A DNA stretch of 22,721 nt from Chitinophagaceae bacterium (GTDB taxonomy: Bacteria; Bacteroidota; Bacteroidia; Chitinophagales; Chitinophagaceae): positions 1 through 22,721 of the forward strand of contig JAICHT010000015.1 of NCBI GenBank assembly GCA_025924755.1, read 5' to 3'. Below, piece after piece: positions 1 to 8,135 of this stretch. The notes beneath the pieces are model-generated. The model saw only the letters and a program-made list of their open reading frames with translations, had not been told where the DNA came from and did no database searches. Each line of letters begins with the position of its first letter. Position 1 is the stretch's first letter. The position numbers and the translations under genes are program-made.

Positions 1-196
1 AAAAAGCCAAACCAGCCGGGTTTACAAAAGTGGCCGAAACATCGCCACCCAACGAACCCATAGCACCACCAATAGCCTGCTCACGTGCGGTGCCACCCGG
101 CACGGTCCAAGAGTATCTAAGTGCATCCGAAGGTTCTTGTGCAAACAGGCAGCTCGCGAAAAAGCAGGCGATCACTACCAATAATATTCTTTTCAT
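1..196 (-). CDS. FadL/PorV-like outer-membrane protein, N-terminal part (runs off the window)
   Basis: This is a partial gene on the minus strand; only the first 65 codons are in the window. Translation from ATG at 196 gives MKRILLVVIACFFASCLFAQ, a Sec signal peptide, followed by a segment ending TAREQAIGGAMGSLGGDVSA and then TFVNPAGLAF. The pattern ARxxAxGGA...LGGDxSAxxxNPAGLAF is the N-terminal plug or hatch signature of Bacteroidota FadL/OMPP1/PorV-like outer-membrane beta-barrels, which transport hydrophobic compounds or act as secretion shuttles. The CFFASC stretch resembles a lipobox, but LFAQ|E looks like an ordinary signal-peptidase I site and suits a barrel protein better. A TAnnTTTG box lies 26 bases upstream. 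The barrel itself is outside the window, so FadL-like and PorV-like cannot be told apart. Confidence 0.72.
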   Translation of the reverse strand, partial: MKRILLVVIACFFASCLFAQEPSDALRYSWTVPGGTAREQAIGGAMGSLGGDVSATFVNPAGLAF

Positions 197-221
197 AAAT
201 AAAAATAGATTAACGGGCTAA

Positions 222-229
222 CAAATATA
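222..229 (-). promoter_or_regulatory. Candidate -7 promoter box (TATATTTG) for the FadL-like gene
   Basis: On the minus strand this reads TATATTTG, an exact match to the Bacteroidota sigma-ABfr -7 consensus TAnnTTTG. It sits 25 nt upstream of the ATG at 196. No clean TTTG -33 box is seen at about 19 nt spacing; only TTG triplets at shorter spacings are present. Confidence 0.5.
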
Positions 230-241
230 CAAGGTGGGCAC

Positions 242-274
242 AAGCAAGTAATATCAAGCTGATAATACTTGCTT
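242..274. terminator. Long intergenic hairpin between the lipoprotein gene and the FadL-like gene
   Basis: Arms 242-250 (AAGCAAGTA) and 266-274 (TACTTGCTT) are perfectly complementary. After one A/A mismatch, 252-256 (TATCA) pairs with 260-264 (TGATA) around a 3-nt loop. That gives 14 pairs with a single mismatch. It lies just after the stop of the minus-strand lipoprotein gene and before the promoter box of the next minus-strand gene, a typical terminator position. No real T-tract follows on either strand, so it could instead be an mRNA-stabilising 3' hairpin. Confidence 0.5.
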
Positions 275-307
275 TATGGGTTTGCCATAATTATATCAAG
301 AGTCTCT

Positions 308-1033
308 TTAAAACCTTCTTACCGGTGCGCTGCTGGAAGAACTACCCGAAGAACTGCTGCCGGAACTTGGGGCCGGGCGGCTGTTATTTTGATAAGAATT
401 ATTGTTGTTAGAATTGAAAATATTCCTCAGTTGATTGCCATTATTACGGTTGTACGAATCATTATTGGTATTAGATTCTATATACGTATTTCTGCGGGAG
501 CCGGTATTGTACTGGCGGCTATTATAAATATTCAGGTTCGTGGTACGCGGACGGTTGTATACCGGTCCCCTGGAGTTGGATACAATGGTTTTGCCCACAT
601 ATGGATAATAATAACTGTAGGGCGAATAACTGCCGTAGTATGGCATGAACGGCATATTGTAATTATAATAGCTGCTAAATGGACTGCTGTAATAATTGTA
701 TGCAAATGGGCTATACGTCATAAGTGGATTATAGCCATAGCCGTACCCATAAGGTGAATAGTTGTTGAAATACACTTCGTTATCAAGCATTGCCCAGCGG
801 TCGTGGTTTCTAACCTTCATGCGTAAATACTCGTCGTCGGAATTATAAGCGTCTTCATTGTTATAACGGCTGTTTCTGTTTCTGTCCATATTTACATATT
901 CATCTCCGCCGGCTGCAGGTTGAGCACGTTGTGGTGAAAAATAAACATCGTCAGGGGTCTGGCCGCTTTTATACATTGTCGAGCAGCTTGCAAAGATGAT
1001 TGCAAAAACTGCTAAGGGTAAAAATGATTTCAT
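308..1033 (-). CDS. Lipoprotein with Tyr-, Asn- and Ser-rich low-complexity body
   Basis: This 241-residue protein starts with a lipoprotein signal, MKSFLPLAVFAIIFASC, so Cys17 should be lipidated and the protein anchored in the outer or inner membrane. After a short acidic, Asp/Asn/Arg-rich region (about residues 25-80) the composition becomes strongly biased. About 90-150 is a Tyr/Pro/Ser/Asn tract with YGYGYG and SYYYPY stretches; about 150-215 is rich in Asn, Arg, Tyr and Ser; the tail is GSSSSGSSSSS followed by APVRRF. No catalytic domain or known fold is visible and I do not recognise the family. The Tyr/Asn-rich body resembles surface-exposed or aggregation-prone low-complexity segments, but no function can be assigned. 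It is monocistronic by position: proS is divergent on the other side and a hairpin follows the stop. Confidence 0.82.
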   Translation of the reverse strand: MKSFLPLAVFAIIFASCSTMYKSGQTPDDVYFSPQRAQPAAGGDEYVNMDRNRNSRYNNEDAYNSDDEYLRMKVRNHDRWAMLDNEVYFNNYSPYGYGYGYNPLMTYSPFAYNYYSSPFSSYYNYNMPFMPYYGSYSPYSYYYPYVGKTIVSNSRGPVYNRPRTTNLNIYNSRQYNTGSRRNTYIESNTNNDSYNRNNGNQLRNIFNSNNNNSYQNNSRPAPSSGSSSSGSSSSSAPVRRF

Positions 1034-1265
1034 GTTTTGATGATTTAACGGTTGCTATGGATACACTACATTTGTAGCTTATCCAAATATTTGCCATCAC
1101 ACTGTAAATTAGCAAATTTTGGTGTTAAACTAAAGATAAAGGTAAATGAAACTTTTGGTAGTGAATTTACTGTGACAAACTTTAGCACCTGCACTAATAA
1201 ACGGTGTAATTTGAAGAAAAAACTTTGGCATTTTTGAACTAATAAATATCAAATTCGGAACTAGT

Positions 1266-2744
1266 ATGAGCAAGGCTATTACCTCCCGTTCGCAAGACTA
1301 TTCGCAATGGTACAATGACTTAGTAATTAAAGGTGGATTGGCCGATTATTCGGCCGTGCGGGGTTGTATGATTATTAAGCCCTATGGCTATACGCTTTGG
1401 GAAAATATGCGGGATGAACTGGACAGAATGTTTAAAGAAACCGGCCATCAAAATGCCTATTTTCCGCTCTTTGTTCCAAAAAGCTTGTTTGAAGCGGAAG
1501 AAAAAAATGCAGAAGGCTTTGCCAAAGAATGTGCAGTGGTTACGCATTACCGTCTTAAAAACGACCCGAATGCTCCGGGTAAATTAATGGTAGACCCCGA
1601 AGCAAAGCTGGAAGAAGAGTTGGTGGTGCGGCCAACCAGCGAAGCTATTATCTGGAGCACCTACAAAGATTGGATACAATCGTACAGAGACCTTCCCATA
1701 TTAGTGAACCAATGGGCCAATGTAGTACGGTGGGAAATGCGTACCCGGCTGTTTTTACGCACCTCCGAGTTTTTATGGCAGGAGGGCCATACTGCTCATG
1801 CCACGCAGCAAGAAGCGGTACAGGAAGCCGAACAGATGCTTCGGGTATATGCAACTTTTGCAGAGGAGTATATGGCTTTACCTGTAATTAGAGGTGTAAA
1901 ATCGCCCAGTGAACGGTTTGCCGGCGCAGTAGATACGTATTGCATAGAAGCATTGATGCAGGATGGCAAAGCCTTGCAGGCAGGCACTTCGCATTTTTTG
2001 GGTCAAAATTTTGCCAAAGCTTTCGACGTTAAGTTTTTAAATAAAGAGAACCAGCAGGAGTATGTATGGGCTACCAGCTGGGGCGTGAGTACCCGTTTGA
2101 TAGGAGCGTTGGTAATGGCGCACAGTGATGATGATGGGTTGATATTGCCTCCAAAGATTGCCCCGGTGCAAGTGGTATTGGTGCCTATATTTAAAGGAGA
2201 AGAACAAAAGGCGCAATTGGATGAGAAAGTTGCCGATATTATGCAACAGCTAAAAAAGCTGGGTATTCGTGTAAAATACGATGACAATGAAAACACAAGG
2301 CCCGGCTGGAAGTTTGCCGAATATGAACTGAAAGGAGTGCCGGTAAGGGTAACAGTTGGCTTCCGTGATTTTGAGAAAAACGTGGTAGAGGTGGCGAGGA
2401 GAGATACAAAGGAAAAGCAAACGGTTTCTATGGATGTGCTGGTAACTCATATTCAGGATGCGTTGAAGGATGTGCAGCAAAATTTATATGATAAAGCAAA
2501 AGCATACCTGGAGAGCCATATCACCAAAGCCGATACCTGGGAAGAGTTTATAAAGATATTAGACGAAAAAGGTGGGTTTGTTTCAGCACATTGGGATGGT
2601 ACTGCAGAAACGGAAGAAGCGATCAAAGAGAAAACAAAAGCTACTATTCGCTGTATTCCTTTAAATAATGTTCAGGAACAGGGTACTTGCATATTAACCG
2701 GTAAGCCTTCCGGCCAACGGGTGTTGTTTGCCCGAGCTTACTAG
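1266..2744 (+). CDS. proS: Proline--tRNA ligase (archaeal/eukaryote-like type, no editing insertion)
   Basis: This 492-residue class II aminoacyl-tRNA synthetase charges tRNA-Pro in the cytoplasm. Motif 1 lies near residues 36-75 (IIKPYGYTLWENMRDELD). Motif 2 includes RPTSE (Arg122-Glu126) and RWEMRTR (Arg155 onward), where ATP and proline bind. Motif 3 is WGVSTRLIGALVMAHSDDDG with Arg277. The anticodon-binding domain follows from about 295, then a C-terminal zinc-binding-like extension ending in ARAY; a terminal Tyr is typical of this subtype. Length near 490 and absence of the ~180-residue INS editing domain between motifs 2 and 3 identify the short archaeal-like class rather than the E. 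coli class. ATG at 1266 gives MSKAITSRSQDYSQWYNDL, the expected family N-terminus. It is divergent from the lipoprotein gene. Confidence 0.97.
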   Translation: MSKAITSRSQDYSQWYNDLVIKGGLADYSAVRGCMIIKPYGYTLWENMRDELDRMFKETGHQNAYFPLFVPKSLFEAEEKNAEGFAKECAVVTHYRLKNDPNAPGKLMVDPEAKLEEELVVRPTSEAIIWSTYKDWIQSYRDLPILVNQWANVVRWEMRTRLFLRTSEFLWQEGHTAHATQQEAVQEAEQMLRVYATFAEEYMALPVIRGVKSPSERFAGAVDTYCIEALMQDGKALQAGTSHFLGQNFAKAFDVKFLNKENQQEYVWATSWGVSTRLIGALVMAHSDDDGLILPPKIAPVQVVLVPIFKGEEQKAQLDEKVADIMQQLKKLGIRVKYDDNENTRPGWKFAEYELKGVPVRVTVGFRDFEKNVVEVARRDTKEKQTVSMDVLVTHIQDALKDVQQNLYDKAKAYLESHITKADTWEEFIKILDEKGGFVSAHWDGTAETEEAIKEKTKATIRCIPLNNVQEQGTCILTGKPSGQRVLFARAY

Positions 2745-2853
2745 AAAAAGTGTAGGGCTTATAAGTGTTGCCATCCCTTTGTTATATGCGTTTGTATGAA
2801 ATTTGTAAAGAGATAACTGGAAAATTTATGTATTCAATTTAAACAGGCATATC

Positions 2854-3327
2854 ATGGAACCAAATCAATCTTCTTCTCTTTTTTCATTAACCATTGATCC
2901 GTTAACCAAAGAGCATTTATCGGAAACCGCAAAGTGGGCCCGCTTTCTGGCTATTGCAGGTATGATAGTGGTACTGTTGGTTTTGGCATTTACCATATAC
3001 AGCGTTACTGTATTAGGCGGTGTTGGCTTGCCCGGCTCAAACGACTTGTCGGGCAACCCAAATTTTGTGAACAGTATGCGTATTGGTGCTATTGGAGGTG
3101 CTATTGTGATGCTCGCTATAGCATTTTTTCCATTGCTTTTTTTGTTGCGCTTTGCCAATGGAATGCGCAGTGCTATTGCATCGAACGATCAAAACCGGTT
3201 AAATGCTGCCTTCCAGAATTTAAAGATCTATTTCCGCTATTTAGGTATTGTAGTATTGATCGTAATGATTTTGTACACGTTGATTTTTGTTTTCGCTATT
3301 ATGGGAATTACGGCATTTTCCAAGTAA
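2854..3327 (+). CDS. DUF5362 family small membrane protein
   Basis: This 157-residue protein has three hydrophobic helices at about residues 30-55, 73-103 and 125-152. The N-terminus (LTIDPLTKEHLSETAKWARF) and the loop RFANGMRSAIASNDQNRLNAAFQNLK, here split by the second helix end, match what I know of DUF5362, a Bacteroidota family of unknown function. The conserved amphipathic loop between helices 2 and 3 should face the cytoplasm. It is flanked by proS upstream (about 110 nt gap, no clear terminator) and by the convergent RDD gene only 9 nt downstream. Family assignment is from memory of its pattern, and function is unknown. Confidence 0.8.
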   Translation: MEPNQSSSLFSLTIDPLTKEHLSETAKWARFLAIAGMIVVLLVLAFTIYSVTVLGGVGLPGSNDLSGNPNFVNSMRIGAIGGAIVMLAIAFFPLLFLLRFANGMRSAIASNDQNRLNAAFQNLKIYFRYLGIVVLIVMILYTLIFVFAIMGITAFSK

Positions 3328-3336
3328 GCGTTAGCC

Positions 3337-4146
3337 TTACTGCACTACCAGGTAATTATAATCTTTCAGTAAGGTTTCCAAAAAATCGAAGGGAGCTAAA
3401 GTGGTTTCAATATGCAAATGTTTTTTCAGCTTTTCGCTGGCATTAGCGGCTAAACTAAAGTTGTGGTTTTTTTGAGCCGTATCTAAAATATCTTTCAGGG
3501 CATTAATATCGCGGTCGCTCAACTGCATTACTTGCGGAAAAGAAGCATGGTATTCATTATGTAACTCAAAAAAAACCGTATCATTTATAGTAGAGGCAGC
3601 GCTTTGCTTTATTAATATGGTATGCGCCAATATATCTCCAAGACGCTGTGCTTTTTTGCTGCCAACCGTTAAAAAGATATCAGTAATTAATAAAGCTACA
3701 GAACCCAAAACCGCCCAGTAAACTCTTGCGCCGTAAGCCATAGCATAGGGAGCATATAAAATAATGATCAGCAATGTATAGTCGGATGTTTTTATCAGCC
3801 AGCGGATGATAAACTGGCTCAGGCTGGGCTTGCCGCCATTTTCATTTACTACGCGGATACGCATGATCTTTTTTCCGGCACTTTGCCCGTTTAGTGTGAT
3901 TTCGCTTAACACATGGTACAAAAAGAAGGGCACCATAAAAAGCAAGCCTACAGCCCAAAGATTATAAGCATCGTTCACGGTATTTCCATTATGTTGGGTA
4001 ATCCACCTGATGGCTTTTGAAGCTAATATTAAATAAAACACCTGCAGGGTCAGATCTATAGCCCAGGCAATAAGCCGGCGGTGAAAAGGAGCCGTAGCAA
4101 ATTCAAGCTCAATATTAAAATTAGTGGCTATGCGGATGGTGTTCAT
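3337..4146 (-). CDS. RDD family membrane protein
   Basis: This 269-residue protein has an RDD domain in about residues 15-185. The family's Arg and Asp positions are visible in RRLIAWAIDLTLQ (first helix), in the NGQSAGKKIMRIRVVNENG segment after the second helix, and in QRLGDILAHTILI at the domain end. Hydrophobic helices lie at about 25-44, 63-85 and 123-160. A soluble C-terminal region of about 80 residues follows and should be cytoplasmic. RDD proteins are of mixed or unknown function, with some linked to ion transport. Here the gene diverges from the SpoIIM-DUF4129-DUF4350-MoxR-DUF58 operon with 97 nt between starts. This pairing recurs in Bacteroidota and suggests a shared role. The end is 9 nt from the convergent DUF5362 gene. 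Confidence 0.93.
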   Translation of the reverse strand: MNTIRIATNFNIELEFATAPFHRRLIAWAIDLTLQVFYLILASKAIRWITQHNGNTVNDAYNLWAVGLLFMVPFFLYHVLSEITLNGQSAGKKIMRIRVVNENGGKPSLSQFIIRWLIKTSDYTLLIIILYAPYAMAYGARVYWAVLGSVALLITDIFLTVGSKKAQRLGDILAHTILIKQSAASTINDTVFFELHNEYHASFPQVMQLSDRDINALKDILDTAQKNHNFSLAANASEKLKKHLHIETTLAPFDFLETLLKDYNYLVVQ

Positions 4147-4176
4147 TGCGGGCTATAAGGATTGGTAAAATAAAAA

Positions 4177-4225
4177 AGTATTTTAATAGTTTATAGTATG
4201 AACTCTGTTTAAATATAGTATTTTA
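4177..4225. repeat. Direct repeat AGTATTTTA in the RDD/SpoIIM divergent promoter region
   Basis: AGTATTTTA occurs at 4177-4185 and again at 4217-4225, exactly 40 bp apart, in the 97-nt region between two divergent starts. It might mark a regulator site, but the region is very AT-rich, so chance is a real alternative. Confidence 0.3.
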
Positions 4226-4243
4226 CAACAAAGATTTTCTTAT

Positions 4244-5188
4244 TTGAGAGAAGGTTTATTTATAAAAAAAAATAAAGACCGCTGGGGGAAAGTACAGCAG
4301 CAAGCTATCACTGATGCCGATGACCTGGCCAAGAACTTTATTGAATTAACTGATGACCTGGCCTATGCCAAAACCTTTTATCCGCATAGTAAAGTAACCA
4401 CCTATATCAACTCACTGGCTTCTAAAATTTACCTGCAGGTATATCAAAATAAAAAAGAAGAAAAGAGCCGCCTTCTCCACTTTTGGAAATACGAAATGCC
4501 GCTTACCGTTTACAAGCACCGCCATACTCTTTTAGTATCTTTTATATTGTTTCTCCTTTTTTTTATGGTGGGCTTTTTTTCATCCATGCACAACGAAACC
4601 TTTGTACGCGATGCACTTGGAGATGGCTATGTGGATATGACGCAAAAGAATATTGATGAAGGCAATCCGTTTGGCGTATATCAATATGGCAATTCGTTTT
4701 TAATGTGGCTGGGCATTATGATCAATAATATTATCGTATCGCTTTTTTATTTTGTAAAAGGCATTTTATTTGGAATTCTTTCAATTATGTCTTTAATAAA
4801 AGAAGCCATACGGCTTGGTGCTTTTGAACAGATGTTTTATGCAAAAGGTTTGGGCGTGCAGGCGGTAATGACTGTGCTTATACATGGCATGCTGGAAATT
4901 ACCGGTATTATAATGGCTGCCGGGGCCGGTGTAGTAATGGGCAAAAGCATTTTATTTCCCGGCACAGCCAGGCGTTTGGAAGCTTTTCAACAAGGAATTA
5001 AAGACGGGCTGAAGATCGTCATTGGCTTACTGCCGGTCTTTGCTACTGCTGCATTCTTTGAAGGGTTTGTTACCCGCTATTATAAAATGCCTTTGATACT
5101 AACCACATTATTGTTGTTGGGCTCTGGCATTTTCATTATAGGCTATTTTGTTATTTATCCACTATTATTACATCGAGTATCAAAATAA
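4244..5188 (+). CDS. SpoIIM-like (stage II sporulation protein M family) integral membrane protein
   Basis: This 314-residue protein has a charged cytoplasmic N-terminus of about 90 residues, then about five or more hydrophobic segments (near 95-115, 150-183, 205-238, 254-276 and 281-309). The SpoIIM-family core is visible as HGMLEITGIIMAAGAGVVMG with the conserved His-Gly...Glu, followed by a second conserved Glu in FFEGFVT. The organism does not sporulate as far as the window shows; in Bacteroidota this family is a standard member of MoxR/DUF58 operons, probably as the membrane partner. The start is TTG at 4244: an in-frame stop lies at 4199-4201, no in-frame ATG occurs between it and the domain, and MREGLFIKKNKDRW fits the usual family N-terminus. 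It is first of five co-directional genes; the next starts 6 nt after its stop. Confidence 0.92.
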   Translation: MREGLFIKKNKDRWGKVQQQAITDADDLAKNFIELTDDLAYAKTFYPHSKVTTYINSLASKIYLQVYQNKKEEKSRLLHFWKYEMPLTVYKHRHTLLVSFILFLLFFMVGFFSSMHNETFVRDALGDGYVDMTQKNIDEGNPFGVYQYGNSFLMWLGIMINNIIVSLFYFVKGILFGILSIMSLIKEAIRLGAFEQMFYAKGLGVQAVMTVLIHGMLEITGIIMAAGAGVVMGKSILFPGTARRLEAFQQGIKDGLKIVIGLLPVFATAAFFEGFVTRYYKMPLILTTLLLLGSGIFIIGYFVIYPLLLHRVSK

Positions 5189-5194
5189 CGGTTC

Positions 5195-5944
5195 ATGTGT
5201 AGTTTGGTATCCTATACAAAATATATCCGTCTGCTTTTTTTGAGCATTTGTTTCAGCGTAGCGGCCTATGCACAAAATGATACGGTTTCAGTAGCAAAAA
5301 AAGAATCCAATACAGTATTCAACACCATCAATCCCTTGCTGGTAGTGCCGGTAAAAGAAAGGCATATTGCAGATACTATATTGAACAGGATAAAAAGTGA
5401 TGATGCCTTTTGGTACCTGAATACAACACCGCGGAACCCAAAAACCGCGACCGCTTCCGGTTCGGGTCGGTGGTGGCTTTTGCAACAAAGCTGGTTCAGG
5501 TGGTTGATATGGCTTATTATCATCGGTGGTTTCACGGCAGTGCTCATCTGGTATATAGCCACCAGTAATATAAAACTATTTCATAAGGAACCAGCAGCGG
5601 TAAAAAATAATGCAGATCAAAGTTTAAGAGAAGACATCTTTTCGCTGGAATATGACGCGGCCATACCTGCCGCTATACACAACCAAAACTACCGGCTGGC
5701 AGTACGATACCTTTTTTTGCAAACTTTAAAAATAATGGCAGAAAATAAAATGATTCAGTATAAAGCCGACCGTACCGACAGCGAATATGTACAACAGCTT
5801 TTACACACAGCATACTATTCGGATTTTTATAAGCTTACCCGGAATTTTGAGTATATATGGTATGGTCAAATGGAAATACCTGCATCGTCTTTTTATACTA
5901 TTAAAAATGCTTTTGAACTGTTTAAAAAAAGGCTCTCGCATTGA
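5195..5944 (+). CDS. DUF4129 domain protein, exported and membrane-anchored
   Basis: This 249-residue protein has a signal peptide (cleavage likely after SVAAYA, near residue 27), a poorly conserved periplasmic stretch, a Trp-rich transmembrane helix at about 100-122, then a DUF4129 domain at about 140-245. The domain signature is visible in YRLAVRYLFLQTLKIMAENK followed by TDSEYVQQL and FEYIWYGQMEI. DUF4129 domains are of unknown mechanism but travel with MoxR ATPases and DUF58 proteins, and the domain here should be cytoplasmic, in reach of the ATPase. The gene begins 6 nt after the SpoIIM-like gene. Its TGA overlaps the next gene's TTG start in the tetranucleotide TTGA, indicating translational coupling. 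Confidence 0.88.
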   Translation: MCSLVSYTKYIRLLFLSICFSVAAYAQNDTVSVAKKESNTVFNTINPLLVVPVKERHIADTILNRIKSDDAFWYLNTTPRNPKTATASGSGRWWLLQQSWFRWLIWLIIIGGFTAVLIWYIATSNIKLFHKEPAAVKNNADQSLREDIFSLEYDAAIPAAIHNQNYRLAVRYLFLQTLKIMAENKMIQYKADRTDSEYVQQLLHTAYYSDFYKLTRNFEYIWYGQMEIPASSFYTIKNAFELFKKRLSH

Positions 5945-7146
5945 AAAAATGGCTCCCATACTTCCTGGCACTTATCGCACTGGCTGTACTTGGCTTTATA
6001 GTAATATGGGGCGCCAAATACCAGCCACACACCTTTAATAACCGGATTACTTTGCGGCAATATGATAAAATACCTTATGGAACTTTTGCTGCGCAAAAAA
6101 TGATCACAGGCTTGTTTCCGGGGGCAGCAATAAGCATTAGTAAAAACGAGCCCGGCGACTGGCAAACGCAAACAGGTGCGGGGGAGGCGGTCATCTGTAT
6201 AGCAAAGTCGTTTAATGCAGATGAAGCGGAATTGGATGCACTTTTAGAGTTTGTAAGAAAAGGTAACTATGTTTTTATCATTGCTAAAACTTTATCGGTA
6301 AAAGCCAATGAAGCATTTAACTGCACCGATAACAGCGCATCATTTGATGATTACTATGGCGTGGATGAAGATAGCCTACGTGTAAATTTAGAAAGGCCTC
6401 CTTTTAATTTGGCTAAAACGTTTATTTATCCCGGCAAGAAATATGAAAGTTATTTTTCAGCCATTGACAGTGCCAAAACAATTGTGCTGGGCCGCACAAA
6501 AGATAACAAGCCAAATTTTATTCAAATGAACGCCGGTAAAGGAAGTTTGTTCATTCACCTGGCACCATTGGCCTTCAGTAATTATTTTATATTGCACAAA
6601 AACAACTTTCAGTATTTTCAAAATGCCTTGTCAGTTATTCCGCCCGGTGTAAAAAAAGTAACCTGGAACGAATATTACCTGGTTAAGCCAGAACGCACTG
6701 CCGGAGAACCCGATTTATATAGAGTACTATTTCAATATCGGGCTTTTAAATGGGCTTTACTTACTGCTTTGTTTACCGCAATGATATACGTGTTAATTGA
6801 GATGCGCCGCAGGCAGCGGTTGATACCTGCTTACCCTAACCCAAAAAATGAATCCCTTGATTTTGTAAAAACCTTAGGTCTTCTATATTACGACAGGGGC
6901 GATCATAAAAACCTGGCGAAAAAAATGAGCGTTTATTTTTTAGAGCATATTCGCAGCCGTTTTAAAATCTCCACCCAAATAGCAGATGAAGCATTTGCCA
7001 CTGCTTTACATGCTAAAAGCGGGTATCCTTTAGAACCTTTACAGAAGATTGTTTTTTTTATCAACCATTTAGATCATGATCAAATTGGCGGAGAACAACT
7101 TTTTTCTTTTTACAAACAACTGGAACAATTTTATAAAAATACCTGA
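5941..7146 (+). CDS. DUF4350 domain membrane protein
   Basis: This 401-residue protein has an N-terminal transmembrane helix (about 5-24), then a DUF4350-type periplasmic domain at about 38-220. That domain has an alternating beta/alpha pattern including ELDALLEFVRKGNYVFIIAK and GSLFIHLAPLAFSNYF, like a degenerate glutamine-amidotransferase-like fold. A second helix follows at about 270-290 and a cytoplasmic tail of about 110 residues. The start is TTG at 5941, overlapping the upstream stop by 4 nt; MKKWLPYFLALIALAV directly gives the first membrane helix and no ATG is available. It is the third gene of the MoxR operon, ending 1 nt before the moxR start. The role is inferred from context only: a membrane partner of MoxR/DUF58. 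Confidence 0.86.
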   Translation: MKKWLPYFLALIALAVLGFIVIWGAKYQPHTFNNRITLRQYDKIPYGTFAAQKMITGLFPGAAISISKNEPGDWQTQTGAGEAVICIAKSFNADEAELDALLEFVRKGNYVFIIAKTLSVKANEAFNCTDNSASFDDYYGVDEDSLRVNLERPPFNLAKTFIYPGKKYESYFSAIDSAKTIVLGRTKDNKPNFIQMNAGKGSLFIHLAPLAFSNYFILHKNNFQYFQNALSVIPPGVKKVTWNEYYLVKPERTAGEPDLYRVLFQYRAFKWALLTALFTAMIYVLIEMRRRQRLIPAYPNPKNESLDFVKTLGLLYYDRGDHKNLAKKMSVYFLEHIRSRFKISTQIADEAFATALHAKSGYPLEPLQKIVFFINHLDHDQIGGEQLFSFYKQLEQFYKNT

Positions 7147-7147
7147 G

Positions 7148-8125
7148 ATGGAAGACCAACTTTTTGAAGAACGTACCAACCTTACTATGCTTAATGAAGC
7201 CATATTATCTATACGAAATGAAATTAAGAAAGTGATTGTAGGACAGGATGAATTGGTAAAGCTTATTATTACAGCCTTGCTGGCTGATGGACATGTATTA
7301 ATAGAAGGCGTGCCGGGAGTAGCAAAAACATTAACCGCAAAGTTAGTGTCCCGGAGTGTAGCCGTACAGTTTTCCCGCATACAGTTTACGCCCGACCTGA
7401 TGCCTTCCGACGTATTAGGTACTCCGGTTTTTAATCCAAAAGAATCGGTGTTTGAATTTAAGCGTGGTCCCATTTTTGGCAATATTGTTTTGATAGATGA
7501 AATAAACCGGGCACCCGCCAAAACGCAATCGGCTTTATTTGAAGTAATGGAAGAGCGGCAGATTACTATAGATGGCAAAACGTATAGGCTGCCGCCTCCT
7601 TTTATGGTGCTGGCTACGCAAAATCCTATTGAACAGGAAGGTACCTATCGCCTGCCGGAAGCGCAACTGGATCGGTTTTTATTTAAAATAGTAGTGCCTT
7701 ACCCAAGCGAAGAAGAAGAAATTGAAATACTCACGCATTTTCACAAACTGGCAGATAACAATGTACTCGATGCTATCACACCAGTGCTGGATGCAGCGCA
7801 AATAGCCCAACTGCGCAGCCTGGTAAAAGCAATAATAATAGATGACAAATTATTGCAGTTCATCGGAAAGTTCACACATCAAACCCGTAATCATAAATCC
7901 ATATACCTCGGCGCTTCGCCAAGGGCTTCATTAGCGGTGATGAATGCTTCTAAAGCTATAGCGGCAATTAATGGAAGAGATTTTGTAATTCCGGATGATA
8001 TACTTGAAGTCATTCCGCCGGTATTGCGCCACCGCATTATATTAACACCCGATAAGGAAATGGAAGGCATATCAGAAGATACCGTGCTAAAAGATATTTT
8101 ACATACTATGGATATACCCCGTTAA
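7148..8125 (+). CDS. MoxR family AAA+ ATPase
   Basis: This 325-residue cytoplasmic AAA+ ATPase of the MoxR class is presumed to be a chaperone that assembles or activates membrane or vWA-domain partners. Walker A is GVPGVAKT (Gly54-Thr61, Lys60) in the variant form typical of MoxR. Walker B is IVLIDEINRAP (Asp117, Glu118), sensor 1 is in VLATQNPIEQEGTY, the arginine-bearing AQLDRFLFK follows, and sensor 2 lies in the ASPRASLAV region. Length matches the family. ATG at 7148 was chosen over a longer frame beginning at 7076, because that extension would lie wholly inside the DUF4350 gene, whereas MEDQLFEERTNL starts 1 nt after its stop. The DUF58 gene follows after 10 nt. Confidence 0.95.
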   Translation: MEDQLFEERTNLTMLNEAILSIRNEIKKVIVGQDELVKLIITALLADGHVLIEGVPGVAKTLTAKLVSRSVAVQFSRIQFTPDLMPSDVLGTPVFNPKESVFEFKRGPIFGNIVLIDEINRAPAKTQSALFEVMEERQITIDGKTYRLPPPFMVLATQNPIEQEGTYRLPEAQLDRFLFKIVVPYPSEEEEIEILTHFHKLADNNVLDAITPVLDAAQIAQLRSLVKAIIIDDKLLQFIGKFTHQTRNHKSIYLGASPRASLAVMNASKAIAAINGRDFVIPDDILEVIPPVLRHRIILTPDKEMEGISEDTVLKDILHTMDIPR

Positions 8126-8135
8126 AATTCGTGTA

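Noticed and set aside
274..290. TTATGG-GTTTG-CCATAA hairpin
   Set aside because: The stem is only 6 bp, lacks a T-tract, and competes with the much longer hairpin at 242-274, whose end it overlaps.
269..757. 162-codon open frame on the plus strand
   Set aside because: It is antisense to the low-complexity lipoprotein gene; its Ile/Val/Arg-rich product simply mirrors the Tyr/Asn codons of the real gene and shows no domain.
1067..1074. TACATTTG, a -7 box match on the plus strand upstream of proS
   Set aside because: It is about 190 nt from the proS start and has no -33 box at 19 nt (27 nt to the nearest TTTG). In an AT-rich gap a single match is weak, so it was not listed as a promoter.
1224..1254. 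TTTG-N19-TATCAAAT just before proS
   Set aside because: The spacing is right but the -7 half lacks the TTTG core, so it is not a convincing promoter.
2934..3446. 170-codon open frame on the plus strand
   Set aside because: It overlaps the DUF5362 gene in another frame and runs into the convergent RDD gene; the Cys/Tyr/Arg-rich translation has no recognisable feature.
7076..7147. Extended N-terminus for the MoxR ATPase
   Set aside because: The extension lies wholly in the upstream DUF4350 gene; ATG at 7148 follows that stop by 1 nt and gives the family-like N-terminus.
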